The notes under the pieces: generated by a model | Told to the model about the DNA's origin: nothing | Databases searched by the model: none | The model's input: only the letters and a program-made list of their open reading frames with translations | Assembly (NCBI GenBank): GCA_021787595.1 | Contig: JAJYLQ010000016.1 | Coordinates: forward strand, 1 to 64,000 | Length of the DNA stretch: 64,000 bases | From: Chloroflexota bacterium | Lineage (GTDB): Bacteria; Chloroflexota; Anaerolineae; Anaerolineales; Villigracilaceae | Reading direction: 5' to 3' | Position numbers and translations under genes: made by a program | Shown here: piece by piece, positions 17,094 to 25,888 of the stretch | Position numbering within the stretch: the first letter of the stretch is position 1 | How the letters are laid out: each line of letters begins with the position of its first letter

Positions 17094-17249
17094 CTAAACG
17101 GAGGTCAGGCTTTTATTGATAGTGCTGAATGTGTTGCCGATGATCGGGCCGAGGATCATCAACGCCGCGATAACAACAATGGCAACCAAAACAAGAATCA
17201 GCGCATATTCCACCAGGCCTTGACCCTTTTCCTTAGGAGCAAATAACAT
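17094..17249 (-). CDS. flp: Flp/Fap-type pilin
   Basis: A 51-residue protein: MLFAPKEKGQGLVEYALIL then a hydrophobic stretch VLVAIVVIAALMILGP and a short tail ending NKSLTSV. GQGLVEYALIL is the Flp pilin motif: prepilin peptidase cuts after the Gly, with Glu and Tyr at mature positions 5 and 6 by family convention. AAAGGAG lies about 12 nt upstream. It is the major subunit of the Tad pilus encoded downstream. A prepilin peptidase is not in the window. Confidence 0.93.
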   Translation of the reverse strand: MLFAPKEKGQGLVEYALILVLVAIVVIAALMILGPIIGNTFSTINKSLTSV

Positions 17250-17307
17250 TTTCGTTTAATTCTCCTTTCTTCAGAATTTCCCTGAAGTCGTCCAGGGAGT
17301 TAAGCCT

Positions 17308-17335
17308 ATTATATTCACACAAGCCAAAATGACAA
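17308..17335 (-). promoter_or_regulatory. sigma70-type promoter for the Flp pilin
   Basis: On the minus strand TTGTCA (17330-17335) and TATAAT (17308-17313) are separated by 16 bp. The pilin start is about 60 bp downstream, with a small hairpin in the leader. Confidence 0.65.
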
Positions 17336-17487
17336 GCCAATTTCTTTACACTTATGTTAATTTAACGATTCTGTAATAAAGCAACACCCGATCATAATAC
17401 GACAAATATGCTTTTTATTCCATGATCGTTGGCGCCGAAAACCAAAGCTTTTGCATTCGCAAACATAACGTCATACTCACTAAATAA

Positions 17488-17512
17488 AGGACACCCTCAA
17501 TGAGGGTGTCCT
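17488..17512 (-). terminator. terminator after tRNA-His
   Basis: Arms 17488-17499 and 17501-17512 (AGGACACCCTCA and its complement) form a hairpin of about 10 bp with a short loop, followed by T-rich sequence (TTTATTTA) on the minus strand. It begins right after the tRNA 3' end. Confidence 0.75.
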
Positions 17513-17513
17513 G

Positions 17514-17586
17514 GGTGCCTGATGGGTTTCGAACCCACAACATCCACATCCACAGTGTGGCGCTCTGCCGTTGAGCTACAGGCACC
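17514..17586 (-). tRNA. tRNA-His (GTG anticodon)
   Basis: The minus strand folds into a full cloverleaf: G-1 encoded and opposite C73, 7-bp acceptor stem, TAGCTCAACGGCAGAGC D-arm, anticodon loop CTGTGGATG with GTG, and T-arm GTGGGTTCGAAACCCAT. G-1:C73 is the histidine identity pair. The 3' CCA is not encoded. It lies 32 bp downstream of hisS on the same strand, so the synthetase and its tRNA are probably co-transcribed. Confidence 0.95.
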
Positions 17587-17618
17587 ATGTTTCGAGCGGT
17601 GAGATTATATCATCACCA

Positions 17619-18896
17619 TTATTGACTTTCAAGGAGATGCCCGACAAATTCAACCGCCGCGTCTTCCGGGACAATTTGCTGGGCGCCGCTTTTCAAATCC
17701 TTGACTGCCACCTGGCCCTTTTCCGCTTCATCCGGCCCGATGGTGATCGCAATCCGAAGCTTCATTTTGTCCGCAAACTTAAACTGCTTCTGTAGTCTGG
17801 CGGGTTCGGGATAGACCATCACGTTCACGCCAGCTCTTCGGAGAGTTGATGATAAAGCATAAGATTTCGCCAGCATACTTTCATCAAATACCGTGACCAA
17901 TACGGAAGCGGGGCTTGGGTGAAATTCCGGAACAAGGCCGCTTTCCTGCAAAATGATTCCGATGACAACATCGCCCATTGCAAATCCGACGGCGGGGAGC
18001 GGCTGCCCGCCGACATCCGCGAGCAGGTTATCGTAGCGGCCGCCGCCCAAAATTGCGCGCTTCAGAGATCCGCTGATTTCAAATGCTTCAAAGACGGTTC
18101 CTGTGTAATACAACAGGCCACGCATAATGTTGGGATCAAATTGGACATATTCCTTAACGCCTAAAGCCTCCAGCGCCGCGAACAACCGAACCAGTTCCTC
18201 ATTCTTTTTCCATAGATCATAATCACCAAGAACATTCTTCATCGCATCGAGTTGTTTCTCGTTCAGACCAAGCTCAAGCGCATTTGCATCCCATTTGGCG
18301 GAGTCCATCTTCGAGCGGCGGTCAATCAGGTTGGAAATCTCGAGCCGTTTTTCGTGCGGGATATCCAAAGCGTCGAATTGGGCGTCCATCAGGCGGCGAT
18401 TATTTACGAAAACGGCAGTCCTCCGAGGGTCCAGGCCGACCGAGCGAAGGAACGCTGCAGCCACCGCGATCAATTCCGCGTCCGCTTCCGGCGAATCGAC
18501 TCCCAACAGGTCAATGTTCCACTGAAAGAATTCGCGTGAGCGCCCCTTTTGCGGCTGCTCATAGCGCCAGAACGGACCGAACGACCACCAGCGCAGGGGA
18601 AAAGTCAGTTCATTTTGGCGCGCCGCGATCATCCGCGCCAGAGACGGAGTCAATTCGGGGCGCAGCGCCACCAGATCGCCACCGCGATCCTCGAACACAA
18701 AGGACTGCTTTTTGACCAGTTCCTCGCCCGACTTGGCCGCATACAGATCAATCGATTCAATGTAGGGACCATCCCATTCTTGATAGCCAAAGGCCTGCGA
18801 AACTGCGCGCACTTTTTCATAAATGAAATTACGCAGCGCCATCTGCTCCGGGTAAAACTCACGCGTGCCTTTTATGGGTTGAATAAGATTCTTCAT
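17619..18896 (-). CDS. hisS: histidyl-tRNA synthetase
   Basis: 425 residues from MKNLIQPIKGTREFYPEQ. Class II motifs are visible: LRPELTPSLARMIA (motif 2 region), FFQWNIDLLG, the histidine-specific GLLYYTGTVFEAF, and LGGGRYDNLLADVGG with AVGFAMGDVV (motif 3). The C-terminal anticodon-binding domain carries VLVTVFDESM and ITIGPDEAEKG. ATG at 18896 has GAGG upstream; the longer upstream ORF would overlap the divergent gene region. tRNA-His follows. Confidence 0.93.
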   Translation of the reverse strand: MKNLIQPIKGTREFYPEQMALRNFIYEKVRAVSQAFGYQEWDGPYIESIDLYAAKSGEELVKKQSFVFEDRGGDLVALRPELTPSLARMIAARQNELTFPLRWWSFGPFWRYEQPQKGRSREFFQWNIDLLGVDSPEADAELIAVAAAFLRSVGLDPRRTAVFVNNRRLMDAQFDALDIPHEKRLEISNLIDRRSKMDSAKWDANALELGLNEKQLDAMKNVLGDYDLWKKNEELVRLFAALEALGVKEYVQFDPNIMRGLLYYTGTVFEAFEISGSLKRAILGGGRYDNLLADVGGQPLPAVGFAMGDVVIGIILQESGLVPEFHPSPASVLVTVFDESMLAKSYALSSTLRRAGVNVMVYPEPARLQKQFKFADKMKLRIAITIGPDEAEKGQVAVKDLKSGAQQIVPEDAAVEFVGHLLESQ

Positions 18897-19051
18897 GACC
18901 TCGACTCCGCTTGGAATTGCCAAGCATTTTAACATATCAGGCCGTCGAATGTATGACAAGCGGCCTATGGATACAGGACAGAACGCACTAGCGACAGATT
19001 GTGAAAAATAGTACAAATAAGCAAAAGATGTCTTTGTTGAAGGAGACAGAA

Positions 19052-19540
19052 ATGGTCACTCCAGATCAAATCATCATTGAGCTTCAGAAAATCTCCTGGT
19101 TTCGTGAACTCAAACCGGAACACCTGCAAAAGATCGCGGCGATTTCACATCTGCGAAGAGTCGCGGCGAATGAGGTTTTATTCCGCGAAGGCGACAGCGA
19201 AGACAATTTGTATATTGTCATCGAAGGACGCATCGCGCTGAACATCTTCGTTCCCCATCGCGGCAAGGTGCGAATTTACACTGCCGAACCGCTGGACGTA
19301 TTTGGATGGTCGAGCGTCACGCCCATCATCCATCAGCGGACAGCAGGCGCGACCGCCGTGATGGATAGCCTTGTCATTGCCATCCATGCAGAAAAATTAC
19401 GCCAGGCGTGCGATGAAGATCACGATCTTGGCTACGTGGTAATGCGCCGACTCGCGAATATCGTCGCCAGCCGGCTGTTGGTCACACGCCTGCAGCTCCT
19501 CGATATGTTTGCCAACCCGGAGTCACAGAATGTCAAGTAA
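19052..19540 (+). CDS. cyclic nucleotide-binding (Crp-type effector) domain protein
   Basis: 162 residues with a single cNMP-binding beta-roll (LRRVAANEVLFREGDSEDNLYIVIEGRIAL, then VFGWSSV). No helix-turn-helix is present, so it is not a full Crp. Start at 19052 is set by AAGGAG. Its 3' end overlaps the hydB start, so it is part of the hydrogenase operon and probably senses a ligand or redox state for it. Similar proteins are often found at the head of HydBGDA-type operons. Confidence 0.8.
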   Translation: MVTPDQIIIELQKISWFRELKPEHLQKIAAISHLRRVAANEVLFREGDSEDNLYIVIEGRIALNIFVPHRGKVRIYTAEPLDVFGWSSVTPIIHQRTAGATAVMDSLVIAIHAEKLRQACDEDHDLGYVVMRRLANIVASRLLVTRLQLLDMFANPESQNVK

Positions 19541-20654
19541 TCACCGCTCGGAAACCGGAAGCACAATTGCAATCCGAAAACCAGTCTTCAACAGTATCCT
19601 GCGGCGATTGAAGGAGAATGGCTATCAAACGATTGGACCGCGCATCAAAAATGAAACGCTCGTGTATGAGCCGATCGAAAACATTGACGAATTGCCCTGC
19701 AGTTACATCACCGAACAAAAAGCGGGTTCATTCCGATTGACTCAAGCAAGCCATAAACATTACTTCGACGCCATTCCCGGCGCGCAATCGTGGAAACAAT
19801 TTCTGTTCCCGCCGTGCGTGGATCTCTTCACTTTGAGAAAAAATGGCGCCGGATGGGAAACATCGAATTCCAGGATCGATTCGCCAGGTTATGCCTTTAT
19901 TGGCGTGCGCGCTTGCGAACTCGCCGCCATCCAAATTCAGGACAGCATTTTCATGCGGTCTGACTTCACGGATCCGACCTACCGCGAACGACGCCAACGC
20001 GTTTTCATTGTGTCGGTCAACTGCCTCGCCCCTTCCGGGACTTGTTTCTGTGCCTCGATGGGAAGCGGGCCGCGCGTCAAAGACGGCTTCGACTTGAACC
20101 TGACCGAGCTCGACGATGCTTTCCTGTTGACCGTCGGTTCAGAACTGGCGCGCAACCTGCTGGATGGAATCGAGTACGAAGACGCCAGCGCGTTCATGTT
20201 GACGACCGCCGAACACGCCCTCGAACGCGCAGCCCAACAAATGGGACGAACTCTCGACGTCAGTGATCTGCCGAAACTTATCTTGAAGAATCTCGACTCA
20301 TCGCGTTGGAAGGAAATTGGCGAACGTTGTCTGAGTTGCGGCAACTGCACGCAGGTTTGTCCGACTTGTTTTTGTTGGGACGCCGTGGATCAAATGAGTC
20401 TGGACGGCAAAACCACGAGCCGCACGCGCTTCTGGGACTCGTGTTTCAACCCGGGTTTTTCATATTTGGCCGGCGGCAACACACGCCCGACAATTGCGTC
20501 GCGTTATCGCCAGTGGCTGTCGCACAAACTGGGTACGTGGAAAGAACAGCATGGCACGCTTGGATGCGTCGGCTGCGGACGCTGCATCACATGGTGCCCG
20601 GCGGGAATTGATTTGACGGAAGAAGTCGCCGCCCTGCGAAAGGAGGCGCGCTGA
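19530..20654 (+). CDS. hydB: NiFe hydrogenase/sulfhydrogenase beta subunit (4Fe-4S)
   Basis: 374 residues. Two ferredoxin-type clusters are clear: [16 protein letters not shown] (about residue 270) and [16 protein letters not shown] (near the C-terminus). Together they carry electrons between the hydrogenase and the diaphorase module. The start at 19530 overlaps the cNMP-domain gene and has GGAG 8 nt upstream. First structural gene of hydBGDA, a group 3b-like cytoplasmic NAD(P)-coupled NiFe hydrogenase. Confidence 0.88.
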   Translation: MSSNHRSETGSTIAIRKPVFNSILRRLKENGYQTIGPRIKNETLVYEPIENIDELPCSYITEQKAGSFRLTQASHKHYFDAIPGAQSWKQFLFPPCVDLFTLRKNGAGWETSNSRIDSPGYAFIGVRACELAAIQIQDSIFMRSDFTDPTYRERRQRVFIVSVNCLAPSGTCFCASMGSGPRVKDGFDLNLTELDDAFLLTVGSELARNLLDGIEYEDASAFMLTTAEHALERAAQQMGRTLDVSDLPKLILKNLDSSRWKEIGERCLSCGNCTQVCPTCFCWDAVDQMSLDGKTTSRTRFWDSCFNPGFSYLAGGNTRPTIASRYRQWLSHKLGTWKEQHGTLGCVGCGRCITWCPAGIDLTEEVAALRKEAR

Positions 20655-21523
20655 TGGCTGCATTTCAGACAACCGCGGTTTCGACGCCGCGCGCAAACCA
20701 CTGGCTCGAGCCGAATTGGGCAGAGATCACAGCCATCGCGAATGAAACATCGGATGTTTCAACTTACTGGTTGAAGTTCGTTGATCCATCCATGCAGGCG
20801 AACTATTCGTTCAAGCCCGGACAATTCAACATGATCCATCTTCCCGGCTTCGGCGAAGCTGCGATTTCGATCAGCTCGGACTCCGGAGAACGCGACAAAA
20901 TTGGACACACGATCCGATTCGTTGGAAACGTTACACGCGCTGTGAGTCGGCTCAAGGTTGGCGACGTGATCGGGTTGCGCGGGCCGTTCGGCACGTCATG
21001 GCCGGTCGAGGAAATGGAGGGCAAGGATATTTTCATCGCCAGCGGCGGCATCGGATTACCTCCCCTGCGCCCCGTGATCTATCACATCATGCGAAACCGT
21101 GAAAAGTACGGCAAGGTCACCCTGCTTTACGGCGCGCGCACGGCCCGTGATTTGATGTATCCATCCGAATATGAAAACTGGCGTCAGGCGGGCATTGACG
21201 TGGAAGTGTCAGTTGACCGCAGCGACGCGAACTGGCCGGGGCGCGTCGGCGTCGTGCCGATGTGGTTCTACCAGTTCCGGATTGATGCGCGCAAAACCGT
21301 CGTCCTCACCTGCGGCCCGGAGATCATGATCCGTTTCGTGATTTTCGAGGCATTGGCGCGGCGCATCCCGCTGGAAAATATCTACGTGTCGCTCGAACGC
21401 AACATGAAATGCGGACAGGGCTCGTGCGGGCACTGTCAGCTTGGACCCTATTTCGTCTGCAAAGACGGGCCCGTCTTCCGGTTCGATGCGCTTCAGCCCT
21501 ACTTCAACCTGGAGGAATTTTGA
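20654..21523 (+). CDS. hydG: NiFe hydrogenase gamma subunit, FAD/NAD(P)-binding diaphorase
   Basis: 289 residues. FAD-binding barrel ([22 protein letters not shown]), NAD(P)-binding domain ([20 protein letters not shown]), and a C-terminal 2Fe-2S motif ([17 protein letters not shown]). It exchanges electrons with NAD(P)H. Starts on a TGATG overlap with hydB, with AAAGGAGG upstream. The same fold occurs in dihydroorotate dehydrogenase electron-transfer subunits, but the context fixes the role here. Confidence 0.9.
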   Translation: MAAFQTTAVSTPRANHWLEPNWAEITAIANETSDVSTYWLKFVDPSMQANYSFKPGQFNMIHLPGFGEAAISISSDSGERDKIGHTIRFVGNVTRAVSRLKVGDVIGLRGPFGTSWPVEEMEGKDIFIASGGIGLPPLRPVIYHIMRNREKYGKVTLLYGARTARDLMYPSEYENWRQAGIDVEVSVDRSDANWPGRVGVVPMWFYQFRIDARKTVVLTCGPEIMIRFVIFEALARRIPLENIYVSLERNMKCGQGSCGHCQLGPYFVCKDGPVFRFDALQPYFNLEEF

Positions 21524-22317
21524 TGTCCAGCCACAAACCAACGGTCGCCGTCTACAAATTTTCATCCTGCGATGGATGCCAGCTTTCCATTCTGAACCTG
21601 GAAGATGAATTGCTCGATCTGGCAAACGTGATTGATATTTCATATTTTCTCGAAGCCGCGCGCGCGGAAAAGCCGGGGCCTTACGACATTGCGATTGTCG
21701 AGGGTTCGATCACCACGCCGCATGAACTTGCGCGCATCCAAGAGATACGCAGCGAATCCAAAACATTGATCGCGCTCGGCACGTGCGCGACGACGGGCGG
21801 CATCCAGGCATTACGCAACTTCGCGAACGTTGACGATTTCGCCAACATTGTCTACGCACATCCGGATTATCTGCATTTTCTAAAAACAGCCACGCCGATC
21901 TCGGAACACGTTCAAGTTGATCTGGAACTATGGGGCTGCCCGGTCAATAAAGCGCAGGTCATCGAAGTGATCGTGGCATTGCTGAATAATCGAAAGCCGA
22001 GTCTTCCATCGTACTCGGTTTGCATGGAATGCAAGCGGCGCGGCGCCATCTGCGTTTTGGTTGACAAAGGCATCCCATGCCTCGGCCCCGCGACACAAGC
22101 CGGGTGCGGCGCGCTCTGTCCCGCGAACGGGCGCGGCTGTTACGGATGCTTCGGCCCGTTCCGTGACGGTAACCCACAATCATTATCAACGACGCTTCAA
22201 AGCATCGAGCGTTATCCCGGCGAGACCGCGCGCTTATTCCGCGGTGTCAGCGGATACGCTCCCTCGTTCCGCAAAACAGCCGATGCGATTTCCGCAAACG
22301 TCAAGGAGTCAAAATGA
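21523..22317 (+). CDS. hydD: NiFe hydrogenase small (delta) subunit
   Basis: 264 residues. SSCDGCQLSILNLEDELLDL gives the CxxC of the proximal cluster, GTCATTGG the next ligand, and the C-terminal Cys-rich part (CMECKRRG, CLGP, CGALCPANGRGCYGCFGP) holds further cluster ligands, as in F420/NAD-type group 3 small subunits. There is no Tat signal, so the enzyme is cytoplasmic. TGATG overlap with hydG; GGAGG upstream. Confidence 0.9.
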   Translation: MSSHKPTVAVYKFSSCDGCQLSILNLEDELLDLANVIDISYFLEAARAEKPGPYDIAIVEGSITTPHELARIQEIRSESKTLIALGTCATTGGIQALRNFANVDDFANIVYAHPDYLHFLKTATPISEHVQVDLELWGCPVNKAQVIEVIVALLNNRKPSLPSYSVCMECKRRGAICVLVDKGIPCLGPATQAGCGALCPANGRGCYGCFGPFRDGNPQSLSTTLQSIERYPGETARLFRGVSGYAPSFRKTADAISANVKESK

Positions 22318-23603
22318 CGACAATCGAAGTTCCCGCTTTGGCGCGCGTGGAAGGCGAAGGCGGCTTATTCATCAAACTCGAAAACGGCCAGGCCGTCGAA
22401 ATTCGACTCGACATTTACGAGCCGCCGCGTTTCTTCGAAGGCTTTTTACGCGGCCGCTTTTTGCAGGAAGTTCCAGACATCACCGCGCGCATCTGCGGCA
22501 TTTGCCCGGTGGCTTATCAAATGAGTTCCGCGTTCGCGCTGGAGAAGGCGCTCGGAATCGAAATCTTCCCGCAAGCCCGCGCGCTTCGGCGCTTGATGTA
22601 TTGCGGCGAACACATCGAAAGCCACGCGCTCCACATTTATATGCTGCAGGCTCCCGATTTGCTCGGCAAACAATCCGCGCTGGAACTCGCGGCCGTCGCG
22701 CCGGACATTGTCAAGAACGCGCTGCGACTCAAGAAAATCGGCAATGAAATTTTGAAAGCCATCGGCGGGCGCTCGGTTCATCCCGTCAACGTTTGCGTCG
22801 GCGGGTTTTATCGCTGGCCGGATGCCGCGGCGCTCAAAGCTTTGCTCCCCGATTTGGAATGGGGACTGGACGCCGCGATGGATTCCGTCAAATGGGCCAT
22901 TACGCTTCCTTACCCGGACCTCGAGATTGATTACGAATTCGTGTCGCTTCATCACGCTGACGAATACGCCGTGATCGAAGGCGATGTTTGGTCGAGCAAA
23001 GGAAACAAAGTCTCCATCGCTGACTACGAAACACGTTACATCGAAGAACACGTCAAACATTCCAACGCGCTGCATGGACACACCATGGATGGAAATACAT
23101 ATCTGGTCGGCCCGCTGGCGCGTCTGAATTTGAATCACGAACAATTATCCCCCGCCGCGCAAAAAGCATTGAAAGATTCTGGAATTAAATTGCCACTCAA
23201 GAATCCGTATAAATCTTTGATTGCGCGCGCAATTGAATTAGTCCAGTTTTACGAAGAAGCGATACGATTGGTCGAGGCCTACAAACCGGAAGGACCCGCA
23301 CACGTTGAACTTGAACTAAAAGCCGGCGAAGGCGCGGGCGCGACCGAAGCGCCGCGCGGACTGCTTTATCATCGCTACAAGATTGACGAAAACGGACTCG
23401 TCCAGTTCGCCAGGATCACGCCGCCGACCGCGCAGAACCTGCCGCGCATCGAAGCCGATTTGTTCGCGCTGGCTCCGCAGATTGTCAAGCTGCCGGAGGA
23501 AGAAGCCACGCTGACTGCTGAGCAGCTGGTGCGCGCGTATGATCCATGTATTTCGTGCGCGACACATTTTTTGAAATTGAAAGTGGAAGAGAATAGAGAG
23601 TAG
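22314..23603 (+). CDS. hydA: NiFe hydrogenase large (alpha) subunit
   Basis: 429 residues. The L1 motif RICGICPVAYQMSSAFALE and the L2 motif DPCISCATHF supply the four Cys that bind the NiFe site; both are Cys, with no selenocysteine. A C-terminal tail after the L2 His is expected to be removed by the maturation protease encoded next. ATGA overlap with hydD. Fits group 3b hydrogenase (sulfhydrogenase), which couples H2 and NAD(P)H. Confidence 0.92.
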   Translation: MTTIEVPALARVEGEGGLFIKLENGQAVEIRLDIYEPPRFFEGFLRGRFLQEVPDITARICGICPVAYQMSSAFALEKALGIEIFPQARALRRLMYCGEHIESHALHIYMLQAPDLLGKQSALELAAVAPDIVKNALRLKKIGNEILKAIGGRSVHPVNVCVGGFYRWPDAAALKALLPDLEWGLDAAMDSVKWAITLPYPDLEIDYEFVSLHHADEYAVIEGDVWSSKGNKVSIADYETRYIEEHVKHSNALHGHTMDGNTYLVGPLARLNLNHEQLSPAAQKALKDSGIKLPLKNPYKSLIARAIELVQFYEEAIRLVEAYKPEGPAHVELELKAGEGAGATEAPRGLLYHRYKIDENGLVQFARITPPTAQNLPRIEADLFALAPQIVKLPEEEATLTAEQLVRAYDPCISCATHFLKLKVEENRE

Positions 23604-23660
23604 AGAGCAGGAAGTAGTGAGTAGTGAGTAGAAAGTAGGGAGTAGAAAGTAGGGAGTAGA
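23598..23660. repeat. low-complexity spacer, AGTAGGGAGTAGAA units
   Basis: A tract of degenerate AGTAGGGAGTAG / AGTAGAAAGT units separates hydA from the protease gene. The same kind of short, locally private tandem tract occurs in several other spacers in this window. Confidence 0.65.
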
Positions 23661-24134
23661 ATGAAAATCGCGGTGATTGGCATCGGTCAAAGTTTGCGCG
23701 GCGATGACGGCGCGGGGCTCGAGGCCGTTCGTCAGTGGAAGGAAAACTTTCCTGAAACGGCGAGCCGGCCCGAGGTCCGCGCCGAAGCGAGCGAATTGCC
23801 GGGGCTGGCTTTGATGGATTTGATCCAAGAAAACGATGCCGTCATTTTAGTGGACGCCGTCCGGAGTTCCGCCAAAGCCGGAACCATTCATCACATTGAG
23901 CCGGGAGATTTATCGACGTTTACATCCGATTCCCAATCCGCTCATGGCTGGGGTGTGGCTGAAACGATCCAGCTTGCGCGGCAATTGAATCCCGCGTTGA
24001 AAAATCATCCAATTAAGCTGATTGGAATCGAAGCCGGACAAATGGCGATGGGATCCGGATTGAGTAAACCGGTTCAAAATGCGATGCCGTTGGCATGTTG
24101 TGCCATCCAAACTGAAATAGAAAAACTTCTGTGA
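23661..24134 (+). CDS. hydrogenase maturation protease
   Basis: 157 residues. IGIGQSLRGDDGAGLEAV matches the family N-terminus GxGNxxxxDDG with its nickel-binding Asp, AVILVDAV the second acidic ligand, and SAHGWGV carries the His. It cleaves the C-terminal extension of the large subunit after nickel insertion. It is the last gene of the hyd operon; the hypABCDEF maturation genes are not in the window. Confidence 0.88.
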   Translation: MKIAVIGIGQSLRGDDGAGLEAVRQWKENFPETASRPEVRAEASELPGLALMDLIQENDAVILVDAVRSSAKAGTIHHIEPGDLSTFTSDSQSAHGWGVAETIQLARQLNPALKNHPIKLIGIEAGQMAMGSGLSKPVQNAMPLACCAIQTEIEKLL

Positions 24135-24194
24135 AGCTCGAATAAAAATCAGCAGGCCGCGCTTGCGTGCACGTAAACCATGTCAGAACGGAGT

Positions 24195-24255
24195 CGAAAG
24201 TCTCCCGACTTTCGAGCAAAATCTGGAGATTTTGCAGTCCGCGCTGACAATCTTT
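24195..24255. repeat. dispersed repeat, copy 2 (AAATCTGGAGATTT type)
   Basis: CGAAAGTC-TCCC-GACTTTCG is followed by AAAATCTGGAGATTTT and the tail GCAGTCCGCGCTGACAA. The part from 24218 matches 3286-3324 closely. It lies in the 200-bp gap before the methyltransferase gene. Confidence 0.6.
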
Positions 24256-24335
24256 GCATGCACATGTCACACTTTAAGCGTGACCTACAACGCGACCTAC
24301 TTGGTATAATCGCTCCATCACGACAAGGAGCGAAC

Positions 24336-25136
24336 ATGCAGATCCATTACCAGGAAACGACCAAAGATTTACTGGCACGCATTGATATTCATGAAAAATA
24401 CGGCGCCCGGAACATTGACCAATGGACGACCGAGACACTTCGTCCCAGGCCCGACATGAAGATCCTCGATGTTGGCTGCGGTGCAGGCAAACAATGTTTT
24501 TTATACAGCGATTACAGCCAACGCAAGGCCGATATTACCGGCGGCGATTTTTCAAACGAACTGCTCGACAAGGCACGTGCCCAGAACGCGGAACGCAACG
24601 ACAACTGCAGGTTCATGTTTTTGGATTTCAACAAACGATTCGAATTTGCGGACAATACGTTTGATCTCGTTTCGTCGGCGTTCGCCATCTATTACGCCTC
24701 CAACCTGGACTTTACGTTTGGTGAGGCTCACCGCGTGCTCAAGCCCGGCGGACGGCTTTTCGTCACCGGTCCGCTCCCTGAAAACAAGAAAATGTTTTAT
24801 GACATTATCAAAGAGGCAACGAATAAGCCGATCCCACCCATGCCCGGCTCGTCGCGCTTCAAAGGCGAAATCTATAAGACCATCGAAGACAAATTTTCAA
24901 AGACCGAATTGCTAACCTTTGAAAATCCGCTCACCTTCCCGGAGGTTGCGCCGTTCATTGATTACGTCCGCGCTTCGCTTTCGGAGGATCGCAAGCTTTG
25001 GACTTCGATGTTCAACAATCATGATGAATATGAGGCGCTGATCGGCGAAATCGAAAAAGTCGCCACGCGCTGGTTCAAGCGCGACGGCAAGCTGGCAATG
25101 ACGAAAGTCGTTGGCGGGATTTTGGCAACGAAATAA
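24336..25136 (+). CDS. class I SAM-dependent methyltransferase
   Basis: 266 residues. Motif I is ILDVGCGAGKQCFLYS, followed by the acidic loop position in ITGGDFSNELLDKA, and LVSSAFAIYYASNL with VLKPGGRLFVTGP as later motifs, typical of the UbiE/Methyltransf_11 type. Substrate unknown. The ATG at 24336 has AAGGAG upstream; the longer ORF would run through the repeat at 24195. Confidence 0.8.
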   Translation: MQIHYQETTKDLLARIDIHEKYGARNIDQWTTETLRPRPDMKILDVGCGAGKQCFLYSDYSQRKADITGGDFSNELLDKARAQNAERNDNCRFMFLDFNKRFEFADNTFDLVSSAFAIYYASNLDFTFGEAHRVLKPGGRLFVTGPLPENKKMFYDIIKEATNKPIPPMPGSSRFKGEIYKTIEDKFSKTELLTFENPLTFPEVAPFIDYVRASLSEDRKLWTSMFNNHDEYEALIGEIEKVATRWFKRDGKLAMTKVVGGILATK

Positions 25137-25139
25137 TTT

Positions 25140-25198
25140 GTAGGGGCACAGCGAAGCTCGAGAGAGTTTGGCCTCTTATTGTCCCGCTGTGCCCCTAC
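25140..25198. repeat. 60-bp GTAGGGGCACAGCG inverted-repeat element, copy 1
   Basis: Ends GTAGGGGCACAGCG and CGCTGTGCCCCTAC are inverted repeats, 59 bp in all. Four more copies are at 27631, 27726, 36713 and 63472. Read on the minus strand its interior resembles those of the plus-oriented copies. Confidence 0.85.
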
Positions 25199-25208
25199 CG
25201 ATAACATT

Positions 25209-25847
25209 ATGATCTTCTACGGCCAACGCGTTCTTTTCCTCGGCGCACACCCAGACGATATCGAACTGGGGTGCGGCGCTTTGCTGCATCACATCGTCAA
25301 TCAGACCGAAGTGTTGTGCGTAACCCTGTCGGACAACCAGAAGAATCCGTCGCTCAAGAATGTGGTAAAGGAACTGTACGAGAGCATGGCTGTGCTGGCG
25401 GTTCCGAAGGAAAAGGTCATCGTACAGGAATTCATTACCCGCAAATTTCCCGATATGCGACAGGAGATTCTTGAGTATCTGCTCGAATTGCGAAAAGAAT
25501 TCAAGCCTGAGATCGTCTTCACTCACACGCGGCAGGATATTCACCAGGATCACAATGTGGTGACCGAGGAAGCATTGCGCGCCTACCGCGGCATCACCTT
25601 GTTGGGCTACGATGTGGTGCGTTCCTCCTACGGTTTCTTTCCGCACTTTCTGGTCGAAGTGACGGAAGAAGATGTCGAGAAGAAAATCGAAGCACTTTCG
25701 AAATATGGAACGTATCACGATAAGTATTATTTCGATCCCGCCTTGTTACGCGCCACCATGATCCGGCACGGCGCGCTGGCGGAGCATCCGTTTGCGGAGG
25801 GATTCGATATTTTGAGGATCGTTGGGAAGTTCGAGAAATGTGAATAG
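25209..25847 (+). CDS. PIG-L/LmbE family deacetylase
   Basis: 212 residues. The zinc motif AHPDDIELGCGALL and the downstream HxxH region (HTRQDIHQDHNVV) are the family signature. The enzymes remove N-acetyl groups from sugars such as GlcNAc conjugates. Starting at 25209 avoids the repeat element just upstream. No neighbouring gene tells its substrate. Confidence 0.88.
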   Translation: MIFYGQRVLFLGAHPDDIELGCGALLHHIVNQTEVLCVTLSDNQKNPSLKNVVKELYESMAVLAVPKEKVIVQEFITRKFPDMRQEILEYLLELRKEFKPEIVFTHTRQDIHQDHNVVTEEALRAYRGITLLGYDVVRSSYGFFPHFLVEVTEEDVEKKIEALSKYGTYHDKYYFDPALLRATMIRHGALAEHPFAEGFDILRIVGKFEKCE

Positions 25848-25888
25848 AGATGGATCATGGTTAATGGTTAATGGTAATTGGAGGCTGA

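Noticed and set aside
17587-17587. tRNA-His lacking encoded G-1
   Set aside because: On first count the -1 base looked like T, but aligning the D-arm with U8 shows that the first G of the gene is G-1, opposite C73.
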